Positions 21,223-32,991 of a stretch of 64,000 nt of DNA are shown one piece after another. How positions within the stretch are numbered: the first letter of the stretch is position 1; each line of letters opens with the position of its first letter. Source of the stretch: Fusarium oxysporum f. sp. lycopersici 4287. Lineage: Eukaryota; Ascomycota; Sordariomycetes; Hypocreales; Nectriaceae. Below the pieces are notes generated by a model. The model saw only the letters and a list, made by a program, of their open reading frames with translations, did not search any database and was not told the DNA's origin. The stretch covers positions 3,411,185 through 3,475,184 of the forward strand of contig NC_030986.1 of the NCBI RefSeq assembly GCF_000149955.1, read 5' to 3'. The position numbers were made by a program, and so were the translations under genes.

Positions 21223-21981
21223 TTATTGAACCTTCTTGAGAGGCTTATGTGCCTCCCTTTCTGCTTTTTCGTAGCCATTGACTCGGCCATACACCCACTT
21301 GAGGAACGAGGAAGAGACTGTAACTAGCCCAGCTGAAAATGTGAACAGCATTACTCGCTGGGTCGTGGAAAGAAGTTCGAAGAGGGGATATGGGTACCTA
21401 TAGAAGTTAGTATTCTGCTGACTTGCCGAGAAGTCAAGAACAACATACCATCCATTGTGGCTAAAGCAGAGCTCAACCCAATACCAATAGGCAAAGGCAA
21501 TGACAGTGCTGATTGCCATAACACCGTAAGCTGGGATGGCCCAAGGAGGGCTAAGAAGAACGAGATCCAGACTCAGCAGTACGGCAGGCGCAAGATGAAA
21601 TCCCATATCAGGGATTATGTGCAGATAGAAGTCATCAGGCATGAGAAGCTTGGGGTCAATGAGCCTCAGACCCCAATACAAGATTGAGATGACAACTTCC
21701 AAGGGCGTAGCAAGAACAGCAACCGCATTCTTTGCCTGAAAGAGAGTTGGGCTCAGGGTAATATCGGCCAATGCTCCGAGCACAAAGGCAATGAGTGATG
21801 CTGAAAGGCCTATAATGGTAAGGAACTGCATATGCCATCCGTAAGACCTGGCTATGGGCGTATCCCAGACTGTGAGAAAGTGAAAGTTGTAACTGAAAGA
21901 GGCTATTCCGATGATATGAAGCAATAGCGAAACATCTCGTGAGGGCGACGTAAGTCGTTGAAGGGGGTGACGAGGTGCCAT
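21223..21981 (-). CDS. FAR-17a/AIG1-like multipass membrane protein
   Basis: Two exons (21449..21981 and 21223..21397) give 235 aa. The 51-nt intron has GTATGT, an ATACTAAC branch point and TATAG. It is a multiple of three and has no stop, so the unspliced frame also stays open. Splicing restores the conserved HNGW-YPYPLFELL sequence. There are about six membrane segments (18-37, 53-75, 86-106, 128-146, 150-172, 190-212). Human AIG1 and ADTRP hydrolyse fatty-acid esters of hydroxy fatty acids with a Thr and a His. Here Thr55 (QFLTIIG) and His129 (GFHLAPAV) occupy the expected places, so hydrolase activity in an internal membrane is plausible. The gene is divergent from the cyclophilin gene, and about 430 nt of promoter is shared. 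Confidence 0.88.
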   Translation of the reverse strand: MAPRHPLQRLTSPSRDVSLLLHIIGIASFSYNFHFLTVWDTPIARSYGWHMQFLTIIGLSASLIAFVLGALADITLSPTLFQAKNAVAVLATPLEVVISILYWGLRLIDPKLLMPDDFYLHIIPDMGFHLAPAVLLSLDLVLLSPPWAIPAYGVMAISTVIAFAYWYWVELCFSHNGWYVVLDFSASQQNTNFYRYPYPLFELLSTTQRVMLFTFSAGLVTVSSSFLKWVYGRVNGYEKAEREAHKPLKKVQ

Positions 21982-22408
21982 GATGGTCGTGGTTCAGAGA
22001 GGTTATTCAGGTGGGATGTACAAGCCGCAGGCGAGAGGAAGAATTCTACGATATGGAACGGAGAATAGAAAAGAAGGGTTAGAAATGTTTGAATTCAATG
22101 TACTATTTCACATGATATAAAACAAGGAAACGAACTTGATTTGACCTGCCTTCGGAGCCGGGGTCTCGGGCCTCATGGGATCCCGTTTAGGTACGTTCAA
22201 TAGATGCCATGACCTCAATGTGGACCTGATGGCATTGTAGTGAGTGGGGCATAGAGAAGCCACAATTCGAGGTCGTGCCACATGAGGCTGAAATTGCCTT
22301 GACAACAATCTGGGCCTGTCGCAAAGTGTAAATCAACGAAAATTACATCTTGGTCGCAACACCATAGAAACAACGGATTTACGTTTCTGGAGCAGGCCGA
22401 TAACCAAT
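21982..22408. other. Bidirectional promoter
   Basis: About 430 nt between divergently transcribed genes. No further gene is seen. Confidence 0.6.
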
Positions 22409-24375
22409 ATGGCCTCAGATGATGACAATCGCTCACAGAAGCGTAACCATTCAGAGTTTCGTGACGATGCGTCCGGTACAGCATTTCCTATCGTGTGACG
22501 CTTAATGATGCTAACAAATCGTCTAGACAGCTCCTCCGACGATGATATGGGCCCTCAACTACCCTCGCAAGCCCCCAAGAAGAAGCGGCGAGTCCTGCCC
22601 CACGAAAAGCTTTACGTCGCGGCTTTGCCAAAGTCGCCCCGTTACTCAAAGTCCCTGATGCACAAGGAACAGATCCTCTTTGCGACGTGGACTCCCCTGA
22701 CTGAATTCCTCATCACCTCCTCGATTGATGGTGTCGTCAAGTTCTGGAAGAAGATTGCTCAAGGCATTGAGTTTGTCAAGGAGTTCAAGGCCCACAATGG
22801 CGAGATTAAGTCGGTTTCCGTGAGCAAGGATGGACGAAGCTTCGCGACTGCCGGTGTGGACGAAACAGTCAAGATATTCGACGTTATCACATTTGACCTA
22901 TTGTCCATGATCTCTCTTAACTACGCTCCCAACTGCGTATGCTGGGTTCATAGCAAGGGCGCCTCGCTGCCGCTCCTGGCTGTATCCGAGGAAACGAAGC
23001 CCCTGATTCATATCTACGACGGACGAGGCGAGAAGGAGGAGGCTATCCACACTATCAAGGGCTTACATAGGAAGCCTGTGCATCTGATGGCGTTCAACGA
23101 GGCATATGACTGTGTGGTGTCCGCTGATGAGGGTGGTATGCTCGAATATTGGCGACCGAGCGGCGACTACGAAAAGCCAGATGGAGTTTTTGAGTACAAG
23201 AGTTCAACCAACCTTTTCGACTTCAAAAAGGCCAAGTCGGTGCCGTCATGTCTTTCTGTCTCTCCCAATGGCAAGAGCTTGGTAGCCTTTTCTTTACCGG
23301 ATAGGAAAATACGCATCTTTGACTTTGCAGCAGCCAAATTACATCGCGAGTATGACGAATCTTTGCAGGTTGCTGAAGAGATGCACCGTTCAGGGGCGGG
23401 AGCTGCTAAACTTGACAATGTCGAGTTTGGACGTAGGGCAGCTCACGAGAGAGACATCGAATCGCAGACGCTCAAGTACAAGTCCAATGTTATCTTCGAC
23501 GAGTCAGGGAACTTTATTATCTACGGCTCCATGCTGGGGATCAAGGTCCTTAACACATATACCAATCAAGTGGTCAAGGTGTATGGCAAGGATGAGAACT
23601 TCCGCGCTGTAAATATCGCCATATACCAAGGAGCGCCCCAGAAGAAGGGAGTGACGACAGTCGAGATGGGTGCTTCCAGCAATCCCCTTTTACAGGAAGC
23701 GGAGACTCGAGATCCGATTCTGGTTGCTACTGGTGTTGGTAAGGTGCGGTTTTACATGTTTTCAAACGAGGAAGATATCTCCAAGTCGACACGAGACGTA
23801 CAGAACGAGAAACCGATGATGCTGGGCAACAAGAAGGACGCACAAACGAAGAAGACCGAGACGGGTACCGGAGCCGTTATTCACACTACGTATGGAGACA
23901 TTCACATCCGCCTTTTCCCTGACGCAGCACCAAAGACCGTTGAGAACTTTGTCACACATTCTAAGAACGGCTACTACAACAACACAATCTTCCACCGTGT
24001 AATCCGCAAGTTCATGATCCAGGGTGGAGACCCTCTCGGCGATGGTACTGGCGGTGAGAGTATTTGGGGGCGTGAGTTTGAAGACGAGTTCAGCAGTCTC
24101 AAGCACGATAAGCCATATACGGTCAGCATGGCCAACGCAGGGCCTAACACGAACGCCAGTCAGTTCTTTATCACAACAGAGAAGACGGTGAGTTCATTTC
24201 CTGTTATTCATGATGAGCATGTACTGATGTTCAACAGCCATGGCTAGACGGAAAGCACACCATTTTTGGTCGTGCTACCCAGGGATTTGACATCATCCAC
24301 AAAATTGAGAATGTGCGGACGCACAAGGAGAAGCCTGAGGAGGATATCAAGGTGCTCAACATTGATATCATATAG
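22409..24375 (+). CDS. WD40-repeat peptidyl-prolyl cis-trans isomerase (PPWD1/Cyp15-type)
   Basis: Three exons (22409..22475, 22527..24187, 24238..24375) with introns of 51 and 50 nt give 621 aa. The first exon encodes [20 protein letters not shown] and joins in phase to [13 protein letters not shown], the conserved start of this family. Residues about 45-430 form a WD40 propeller ([24 protein letters not shown]). Residues about 470-621 are a cyclophilin domain with [14 protein letters not shown] (catalytic Arg), [14 protein letters not shown] sequence and a [12 protein letters not shown] loop that keeps the Trp needed for cyclosporin binding. The second intron lies inside the cyclophilin domain. 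Its retention would end the protein at SHG*, losing the last beta strands. The human homologue PPWD1 is a spliceosome-associated nuclear protein, and a similar role is inferred here. Confidence 0.93.
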
Positions 24376-24854
24376 TAATACTTCTGACTGGGCACGAGCC
24401 TGCAATGTCGGAACCGTCCACAACGCCATATTGATATGACTAGCTCACTTTTGACATGCTGAGCCCGTGAGGGCATATAGACACCAAGAGCTCTCTCCGT
24501 GACGTCGAACTCCGCTACACTGGCCGAACACAGCCAAAGTCGTCTTCCGTAGAGTTTCTGTCTTCTGTCCATTGTCTCGACCTCTGTCTCCGAAATTGGA
24601 GGTTTAATGGGCTATACAGAGTAAGAATACTGTACTTTCATCTTAACATTGCTGACTGTGGCTGGTAGTTACGCTGCGCACGATCCTGATACACCTAGAC
24701 TTTGACGAATGGAATATTATTAGAACTTTCACAACCCGGTCAGCTCATCCAGGCGGAGGTTGACGCCAGTAAGACGAAGATTACAAATCTATTTCTATCT
24801 TCACCGAATATCTGGCAACCTCAGGTTGGGCTGAGTCAAAATGGGATAAGGCAA

Positions 24855-24907
24855 GTGCCTACCTTAGTTAGTAGGCACCGAGGCCAATACAATCCTACCT
24901 GGGTAGG
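24855..24907. repeat. Two adjacent short perfect inverted repeats
   Basis: GTGCCTAC (24855-24862) is repeated inverted as GTAGGCAC (24871-24878) around an 8-base loop. CCTACC (24894-24899) is inverted as GGTAGG (24902-24907). Both share the CCTAC core with the nearby TACCTWAGGTA palindromes. Confidence 0.7.
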
Positions 24908-24956
24908 CAGATCTGAGCAGAAGCGTTCTTTGGGCCTTACATGAATCGCACGTTCC

Positions 24957-24967
24957 TACCTAAGGTA
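24957..24967. repeat. Palindrome TACCTAAGGTA
   Basis: An 11-bp palindrome, identical to the one at 7432-7442 and the reverse complement of TACCTTAGGTA at 25165-25175. All copies are intergenic. Confidence 0.75.
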
Positions 24968-27735
24968 GTAGACGTTGGAGTGACAGCAGAAAAGAGCCAA
25001 GGAGGGCATATGTCCCCTCTGCTCTATTCATTGCCATAGCTTTACCAATCGTCAGTGTTGCCATCACCACCCGAGTTTCCTTTAACGCGCTGTTGACTGT
25101 GGAGGAAGGAAGAAAAGGAGAAAGCGGAATATGACTTGTTCCCCAAAGTATGTGAAGTATTAGATACCTTAGGTAGATAAAGAAAAGTTGGTTTTTTTTC
25201 TCTTCTTCTTTTTTCTTTTTCATTAATTTTCGATATCTTTCCCTCCCAGCTGATTTGTGCAAAGTATATGCGATCAAGGTTAATAATTACGTGGCCAGAG
25301 TCATTATCTTAGCACACACCTCGATTTTGAACTGGCGTTCGAGCAAGAGCTGTGGCGAAGGATGCTATGGCTGCCTGCCTTACCTAGGATAATGACGACG
25401 GGCGATGGTGTAATGAGTAGTGTTGTCTTTCCCTCTGCTGAAGAGGTCACGATTGCCACGATTTGCAAAGTGAAGTGAAAGTGAAAGGACTTGAGGGGGG
25501 AAGGAGTCGGCAAGCTGTGGTTACTTTAGAGGAAGGTGGGAAGACCGGAACGCAGCTCAAGGCTCTGAGTTGCTCTGTAGTTGCAAAACTGGCCTAGGAT
25601 CTCATCTATGAACGACGCCAGGATAACTGTCGTCGGACGATTCCATCCGCAGGAGTTAAATAACCTAATAGATAGGACCAGATACTGTGTTGTAGACCAT
25701 TCTTACCAAGTAGTTAAGAGAACCAGCAAACGGGATGGGAGTCCAGTAGTCAAGATAGCAGGAGGAAAGACGAAATCACCAACCTACCTCATCCCTTTCC
25801 ACTAAGAGCTCTACTTCCTATCTCGTTAACCAGAGTCATCCTCCGGGCAAGAACCACTCTCCATCGTGAGAAGACACAGAAAGTGCAATCCCTACTGAGC
25901 TCGACAATATATCCCCTTCCAGCTCCGGTTTCATCTTCTTCATCTCCTCATCTTCTCGACCCGTCCCCAAGACACCAGCCATCTTCCTCTCCCCCTACTG
26001 CTATTCCCTTCGCTCTTCACAGCATCCTTCAGCTCTATCTTCCCAGCCTGCTCCGCCATATCGATCATCTTCCCTTCCTTGCCGTTCTACCTATGCTCTG
26101 CCATCCCATCTTGTCGGCATCATCTCAGAAGACTATACGCTGTTACTTCATCGCCAAGCCCCAGCTCGGTTCGACATATACAGCTGTATCTCATCGCTGA
26201 TGAGCTTGACGCCTTGGGTAAGAACTTCCTCAGTAAACCGAGTAGATCTTCACTGAAGATACCATTAATCTACCGAGCGGATCCACATTTTCTTCTCTTT
26301 GTGCACCGCCATGTTGACGACAGTCATCCTTCTGAGAGGTGAAGCTTTGGGGAGAGGGAGTCAGGTACTTTTTTATTTCCCCTTTGAGTTTTCCTTGTCT
26401 GCTCAGCCCTCCCAAGGTTGGTTGCCCTGTAGATAAACCATACAATTAATGGCGTAATTATTGAGAGTATATATTGGCTACAGGAAAACAGAGTCTATTC
26501 TACCTAGAGGCAATGTGTCACTTTTGCGGTGTTGCCTAGATCTATCTCGCCAAGATATCGATAGGGCTTACCAAACTGAACTGAATCAGGACTCCGACCA
26601 GAGTCTATACAAAAGATGATGCAACCGAAATTCAAGAGTGCGGTCTCTATCAACGACGACGTGTCTCAGATCCTCCAAGAGCTCATCCAGCTGCAAACCC
26701 GACTATTCAAATAGCGTCGCAATTTTTGAGGATGGCGCGAAATGGCGACTCTGAAGCGCCAAGCAAGAAGAGCAATGCCGACTGTAAGGCTATGTTTCTC
26801 GCTAGCGGCATGTCCGAAGACAAGAAAACGGAGGATGGGGTTGAGAAGAAAGAGAAAGAGCCTGAGTCCTGAGCAAGGAGTTTGAACGCAACATCATAAA
26901 GCATAGTGTAATTTATTCACAATACATATCTAGGGGCTCAAGGATGGGAAAGGGTGGGGTGAAACTGTACCGAGTACAGCTATTGATAAATATAAATGAT
27001 TTTATCTATTCAGAAAGAAAAAGGAGAAAAAAAAAAAAAAACAGGTATTCTATTATAATTGAGTTATTCGATTCGATATGATTTTCACTTTTCGATTAAC
27101 TGTAGCTCGTTTTTATCACGGTGATAGTCGCTCCGGAGCGTTGTCATACACGCCTGGAATAATGGGCAGGGTGAGCCAACTACAACAGAGCTCACCTAGT
27201 TCTGCTGAGTCGTGCGAATAGCTGTATGACGAGAAGAAAATTCGCCTCGTAGGAGCTGCCACTCTTTAAGGTAGGTCATTGGTTCTCCTATGGCCTATTC
27301 AGGTTATCTCAGCCTCAGCTCTCCTTCTGCAGAAAACTTCTCTCCTGCCCAGGGAGCTGGATCAGATACACCTGCCGACTTCAGTACTGAAATACGATGG
27401 TGCTTTGATGGGCCCCCTAGGGGAACAACAATGAAAAGCTAACAGCCACGAATGACATATAACCAATGAGAATGAAAGGTTAATTGCGTGCACGAAAGCT
27501 CTGTCGATAGTGGTGTAGGAGGGAGCACACAGAAGTCATATTAAGCAGGGTATGTACGGTGTTGCAAAGCTCAACTCCAGACCATGAATACCTAGGTATT
27601 CTGAGATAATTCGCCACAACAACATGGAAGTCTCAGCCCAACAGCTGCCCCTAATAAAACGGCTGGCTTTAATTAGTGCAAAAACCCACCAGCCAAAGTG
27701 GCAACCAGTGGCCACTTTCATCTCTTCGCTCAAGG

Positions 27736-27742
27736 TGAGTCA
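27736..27742. promoter_or_regulatory. Gcn4/Cpc1-type site TGAGTCA upstream of DAHP synthase
   Basis: A perfect TGASTCA bZIP site about 470 nt upstream of the aromatic amino acid biosynthesis gene at 28208. Core TGACTC sequences also occur at 27936-27941 and 28087-28092, and a perfect TGACTCA lies in intron 1 at 28259-28265. DAHP synthase genes are known targets of general amino acid control in fungi. Binding here is inferred. Confidence 0.5.
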
Positions 27743-28207
27743 AGCTAAAAATCTGGAGCTTCCTTCCCGTTTACTTAGTAGACAATGGCAGAAATGTGTG
27801 CTTTGATCCTCCGCCAGGATTGCACGTTTCCGCCCTGTATCTCTTGTGATCGCTGCTAAACCGGCCAGCTAGAGTGCGGGGCAAAGTTCATTTCATCCAA
27901 TCAGTAGCGGGATAATCGAACTGAAAACCGTGGAGTGACTCTCTTGAGTGTGACACACCGAGGCCGGCGCAAAGGGAACGGACAGGAAGAAAGGGACAGG
28001 TCAGGGTCTGGAAACCACATAAACTATAATTTATTTGGCCCTTGTTGAGACGACTTCTTTTATGTTATTCTTCCCTTTTTCACACTTGACTCCTATCATC
28101 ATATTCCTCCTTCTGTGGTACTCTCAGATTCGCGCAATTGAATCTCTCTCTTCTCTTTACACCCCACTCTGACTTGTATCCCCTCTAACCCCACCATCGC
28201 CGTCACC

Positions 28208-29514
<1,307 letters not shown>

Positions 29515-30119
29515 AGTCTGATTTCTACCACATTATGGGCATGTAATACGTTTAGCGCTCGATCCAAAACAAATTTTCTTGGGATTGGGGTTGCATATTG
29601 TTGCAAAAGCTCGCATATTTGATTCAAGGCTTGGAGTTTAATGGATTCTTGATTCAAAGGATAGATAAAAAAGCATCAGGCAAAAGGGCGAAATCTGGAA
29701 AGCAACAGACAATAAGAAGATATGAGATTATTTAACATGAAATAGCTGGGGTTCCATTGCGTAAATCAGACATTTCCTTACTGGAGCGTATCACATACTG
29801 TCCCTGGCAAACGCGCACACTGTGATGGTCAAGTCATTATGGCGCGGCGTTGTTGCTCCTGGTATCGTCTTATTAACACTGTGCTGCTAAGCTTCCAACT
29901 GGCGTTTTTTTGAATAACGAGCAACCCAGGATCTCACATCCTAAATAATCACCAATCCGCTTACCAAAGATACTCGCAGTCCTTCCCGCATCTCAATCAT
30001 CAACCAGCAGCTCGTTAGATTTCTCCGCTATTCAAATATCATCAATATCAATTAACCCCGCGCAATTTCCCTCAGCTTCATCGATAAGGAGACGCGCCTG
30101 AGCGTCCAGGTCGCGAATA
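29515..30119. other. Intergenic
   Basis: 3' flank of the DAHP synthase gene and a CAATCA-rich leader before the zinc-finger gene. No gene is seen. Confidence 0.55.
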
Positions 30120-31276
30120 ATGGTACGCGACTACTCACCACCTGAGTCGCCGCTCTCATCGGTGGACGAGTCAGACCAATACGAAGAGGACGGCCATGAG
30201 TACGATGAATCAACACTGCGACCCTCGAAGCGCCAGCGACTCGAAGCCGGTTCAACTACATCTTCTGCTGTAGTTCCTGATGTCGAAGCCGAAGCGGTGC
30301 CTGAACCCGATCCCCTCGAGGGCATGTCCGATGTGTCATCGGATACCTCAGGCGATATCCCCAGTTCCCCGATCAATGCGCGCCTCGACGAAGAAGACTT
30401 CCAGGAACAAGTCACGAAATGCGACTGGGATGGTTGTCCAGCGGGCGACCAGGGCAACATGGACAAGCTGGTTGAACACATCCATAACTCGCATATTGAG
30501 AACCGACAGAAGAAGTATACCTGCGAATGGATGAGCTGTACTCGAAAGGGCCTACCACATGCTAGTGGTTATGCTCTCAAGGCACACATGCGCAGCCATA
30601 CAAGGGAGAAGCCTTTTTACTGCTACTTACCTGGTATAATCACCTCTGCGGATTTTCTTTTTGCGTAACATGCTAACTCGCTGCAGAATGCGACCGGTCT
30701 TTTACGCGAAGCGATGCACTGGCCAAACATATGCGTACGGTTCACGAGACAGAAGCACTCCGTCCATCTGACCCTGTTCCCAAGTCGATGCAAGCTGGGC
30801 CTCAGGGCAAGGGAGGCAAGATAAAAATCATCATGAAGACCAACCAACAATCGCAAGGCCCCCATGACGACATGGACGATGCTGCCAATGGTGATGAGTC
30901 CAACGCCGAGTACTTTACGCCATTGACACCAGATCTCTTCACCCCTGATGAGCTTGAGCTTCCTGTTGACAAGCTGTACCGAAAGTGCCATTGGGAGAGT
31001 AAGTGGGCCGAGGAGATTGGAGATTCTCTTACGAAAGAGTGCAAAGAGTGGGAGGAAATCTACTACAAGGAGTGGCTCGAGAAGGAGGTGTTGCTTTCGC
31101 AGGTCATTAAGAGCGAGGTTAATTGGCATGAGCGACGACAGGCTATCCTTACAGGGGTTGTCGATGTTCACGTTCCTGGTGCTGTAGAGAGCGTCGAAGG
31201 CGAGAGAACAAACGGTGCGAACGCTGAAAGTGAAGGAGTTGCCAACGGGACAAAAGTGGCAGAGCTCACTGCGTAG
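30120..31276 (+). CDS. C2H2 zinc-finger protein, Iec1 (INO80 complex)-like
   Basis: Two exons (30120..30633 and 30687..31276) joined across a 53-nt intron (GTATAA donor, TGCTAAC branch, CTGCAG) give 367 aa. Residues 1-95 are acidic and disordered. Three GLI/ZIC-style fingers follow: C101/C106/H120/H125, C135/C140/H156/H160, and C168/C173/H186/H191 with the TREKPF linker. The intron falls inside finger 3, and splicing restores ECDRSFTRSDALAKHMRTVH. The C-terminal half has a conserved acidic/aromatic stretch (LYRKCHWESKWAEEIGDSL, WEEIYYKEWLEKEVLL), which is what makes me think of Iec1-type INO80 subunits rather than a stand-alone transcription factor. It would act in the nucleus. The INO80 link is from recalled resemblance and is moderate. 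Confidence 0.8.
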
Positions 31277-31544
31277 GGAGATCTTTCACCAAGGAGCACC
31301 GATATCTTGACACCTCGGCGAAATTCACCCAGACATCGTCGGATACCTTGACCATGGCAGGTATAATTGCACGCTTTGCACCATAAAACTTTGCACCATA
31401 AAATATTTCACGGGAAGGGAGTTGAGGGAGTTGGGTTATGAGGAAATTGGGAGCTTACAATACACGGGTTCTAATTCCCAATACAGCTGACTAAATCATG
31501 ATTTAATTATAAACGATACACATACTTGCCCCCGTAGCATGTTC

Positions 31545-32207
31545 TTACAAAGCCTTCTTCTTGGCCCGATACGATTGAGAGTTCTTGAAAGGGAATCCGC
31601 TTGTGCTCTGGTCAAACTTGTGGTACCGGCTCGTCATGGCTGTATCACCAGCAAACAACACACAGTACAATCCAAAGGTCGCAAAGACAGCACTTCCTAC
31701 ACAGCCCAGTAGAAACCCCGTTTCTCCAGTCCAGGAATAGCGACCGTAGCAGTAAAAGGCGCTCGAAGCGTGGTGGAGGGTGGATATGAGGACCGCAGCG
31801 GAAGCGTAGGGAGACGGCGCGCCTTCAGGGGCTTCTGTTATCGGGGGTTAGACGCTGCGACTCTAAAAAGAGAGGAGTTTGCTACCTTTGGAAGAAGAAT
31901 CGAGAGGAAGAACGCCTGAGAGAACCACTACGGTAAGGCCGAGCGCAAGAAGAGCGAGTCCTAAAGAGCGGCCAAAGTACGTTTCCAAAGCTAGAGAGTT
32001 GTTAGCCGATACGATAGCGAGGAGCTGTAGGAGAGCCCAACTGGTAGATGTCTCATTGCCAGGCCGAAGAAGAGACCCGACAAAGGAGGGCCAGACAATA
32101 AGAGGAAGAGCTTGAGTGCTCAACCAGAGAAAGTTACCATAGGTGTATGAAGCGATGGCCTGGAAATTGTCAGTTGGTGAATTGAGAGCATGATAGTGAA
32201 AGCGCAT
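31545..32207 (-). CDS. Small multipass membrane protein, unknown function
   Basis: Two exons (31886..32207 and 31545..31834) with a 51-nt intron (GTAGCA...AACAG, phase 1) give 203 aa. It begins MRFHYHALNSPTDN. Four to five hydrophobic segments lie at about 26-47, 56-75, 83-102, 117-135 and 140-160, and the tail is basic and ends RAKKKAL. That KK-containing end may act as an ER-retrieval signal, which is inference. I do not recognise the family. It is divergent from the NAR1 gene, with about 0.8 kb between the starts. An in-frame extension past the donor would end soon after SSSKGSKLLSF, so the intron is needed for the second half. Confidence 0.72.
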
Positions 32208-32991
32208 ACGCTCATTGTTCGAAGTGTGTATAAGTATAGTTTGAATGAAGATAAGCGAAAGGCGAAGTTACGACTTGGTCAAGGTGAAGCTATAATTGAA
32301 GATGCAGGTTGAAGCTGAAGCTCTAGAGCTGATCAATGTCTAGAGATCAGAGGCTTAGACCAAGCAGCGACGTCACCATTAACAAGGTATGTGCCCCATC
32401 GCATCCGGCTGGCCTTCCATCATGGAACCCCACACCCCCGAACCGAGAGGCTAGACCAGGTCTGTTAGTTGTACAATGGTTCGCCACCAAAATTTATAGA
32501 GCCGCTTCTGTCTGGTCCGATCTCGCTTGTCCACCGTTCCCGCGGAGAGGCCCAGACTGTGGAGGCATTGCGAATCACAACGTTTTTATTGCCTATCTAT
32601 TACTTTGGCACGGCCTGATACGCCGTCTTCGCCGTGTCCAGTCCTCCGAGGAGTTATACAAAACCAGGCCCATGTGTAAGCCAACCTGGGATTAAGTGAC
32701 TCTCAGAAACATTTCATACCTTATCTCTGGGTTGAATTTGAGACCTTTTTGTTCTGATATCAGTATTTCTTCTCTTTAATCTTCCATTACTGCAAATCTT
32801 CAGGAAAAGACTGCAGGTTTATTTGTCAGCTAGTTTGCTCCAGTCACAATTACGTCCAAGTCTCCAGTTAAAAATTCCCGAGAGGCAACTTCCACTTCGA
32901 CACGAATATCCTACCATCGACAAGCTCTCACGCTTCCAACAAGGGCCTCCTCCTCTACCTCATACAATATCCCCCCAAAACAACCGGCGCT
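32208..32991. other. Divergent promoter region
   Basis: About 780 nt between two divergent genes. From about 32750 on, the plus strand resembles a leader for NAR1. Short frames only. Confidence 0.55.

Larger units (their letters stand above)
24376..28207. other. Gene-poor 3.8 kb with palindromes and one leader-like stretch
   Basis: No gene can be supported. Between 24840 and 25180 there are several short inverted repeats (see the repeat entries). From about 25800 to 26200 the plus strand is strongly pyrimidine-rich, like a fungal 5' leader, and is followed by short frames (26613-26714 and 26732-26872) that I cannot join into a gene. An A-run of 17 lies near 27030. From about 28030 to 28207 the sequence is the CT-rich leader of the DAHP synthase gene. 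Confidence 0.5.

Noticed and set aside
27020..27045. A-rich run as a retroposon tail
   Set aside because: A single homopolymer run without target-site duplication or an adjacent gene copy is not evidence of an insertion.
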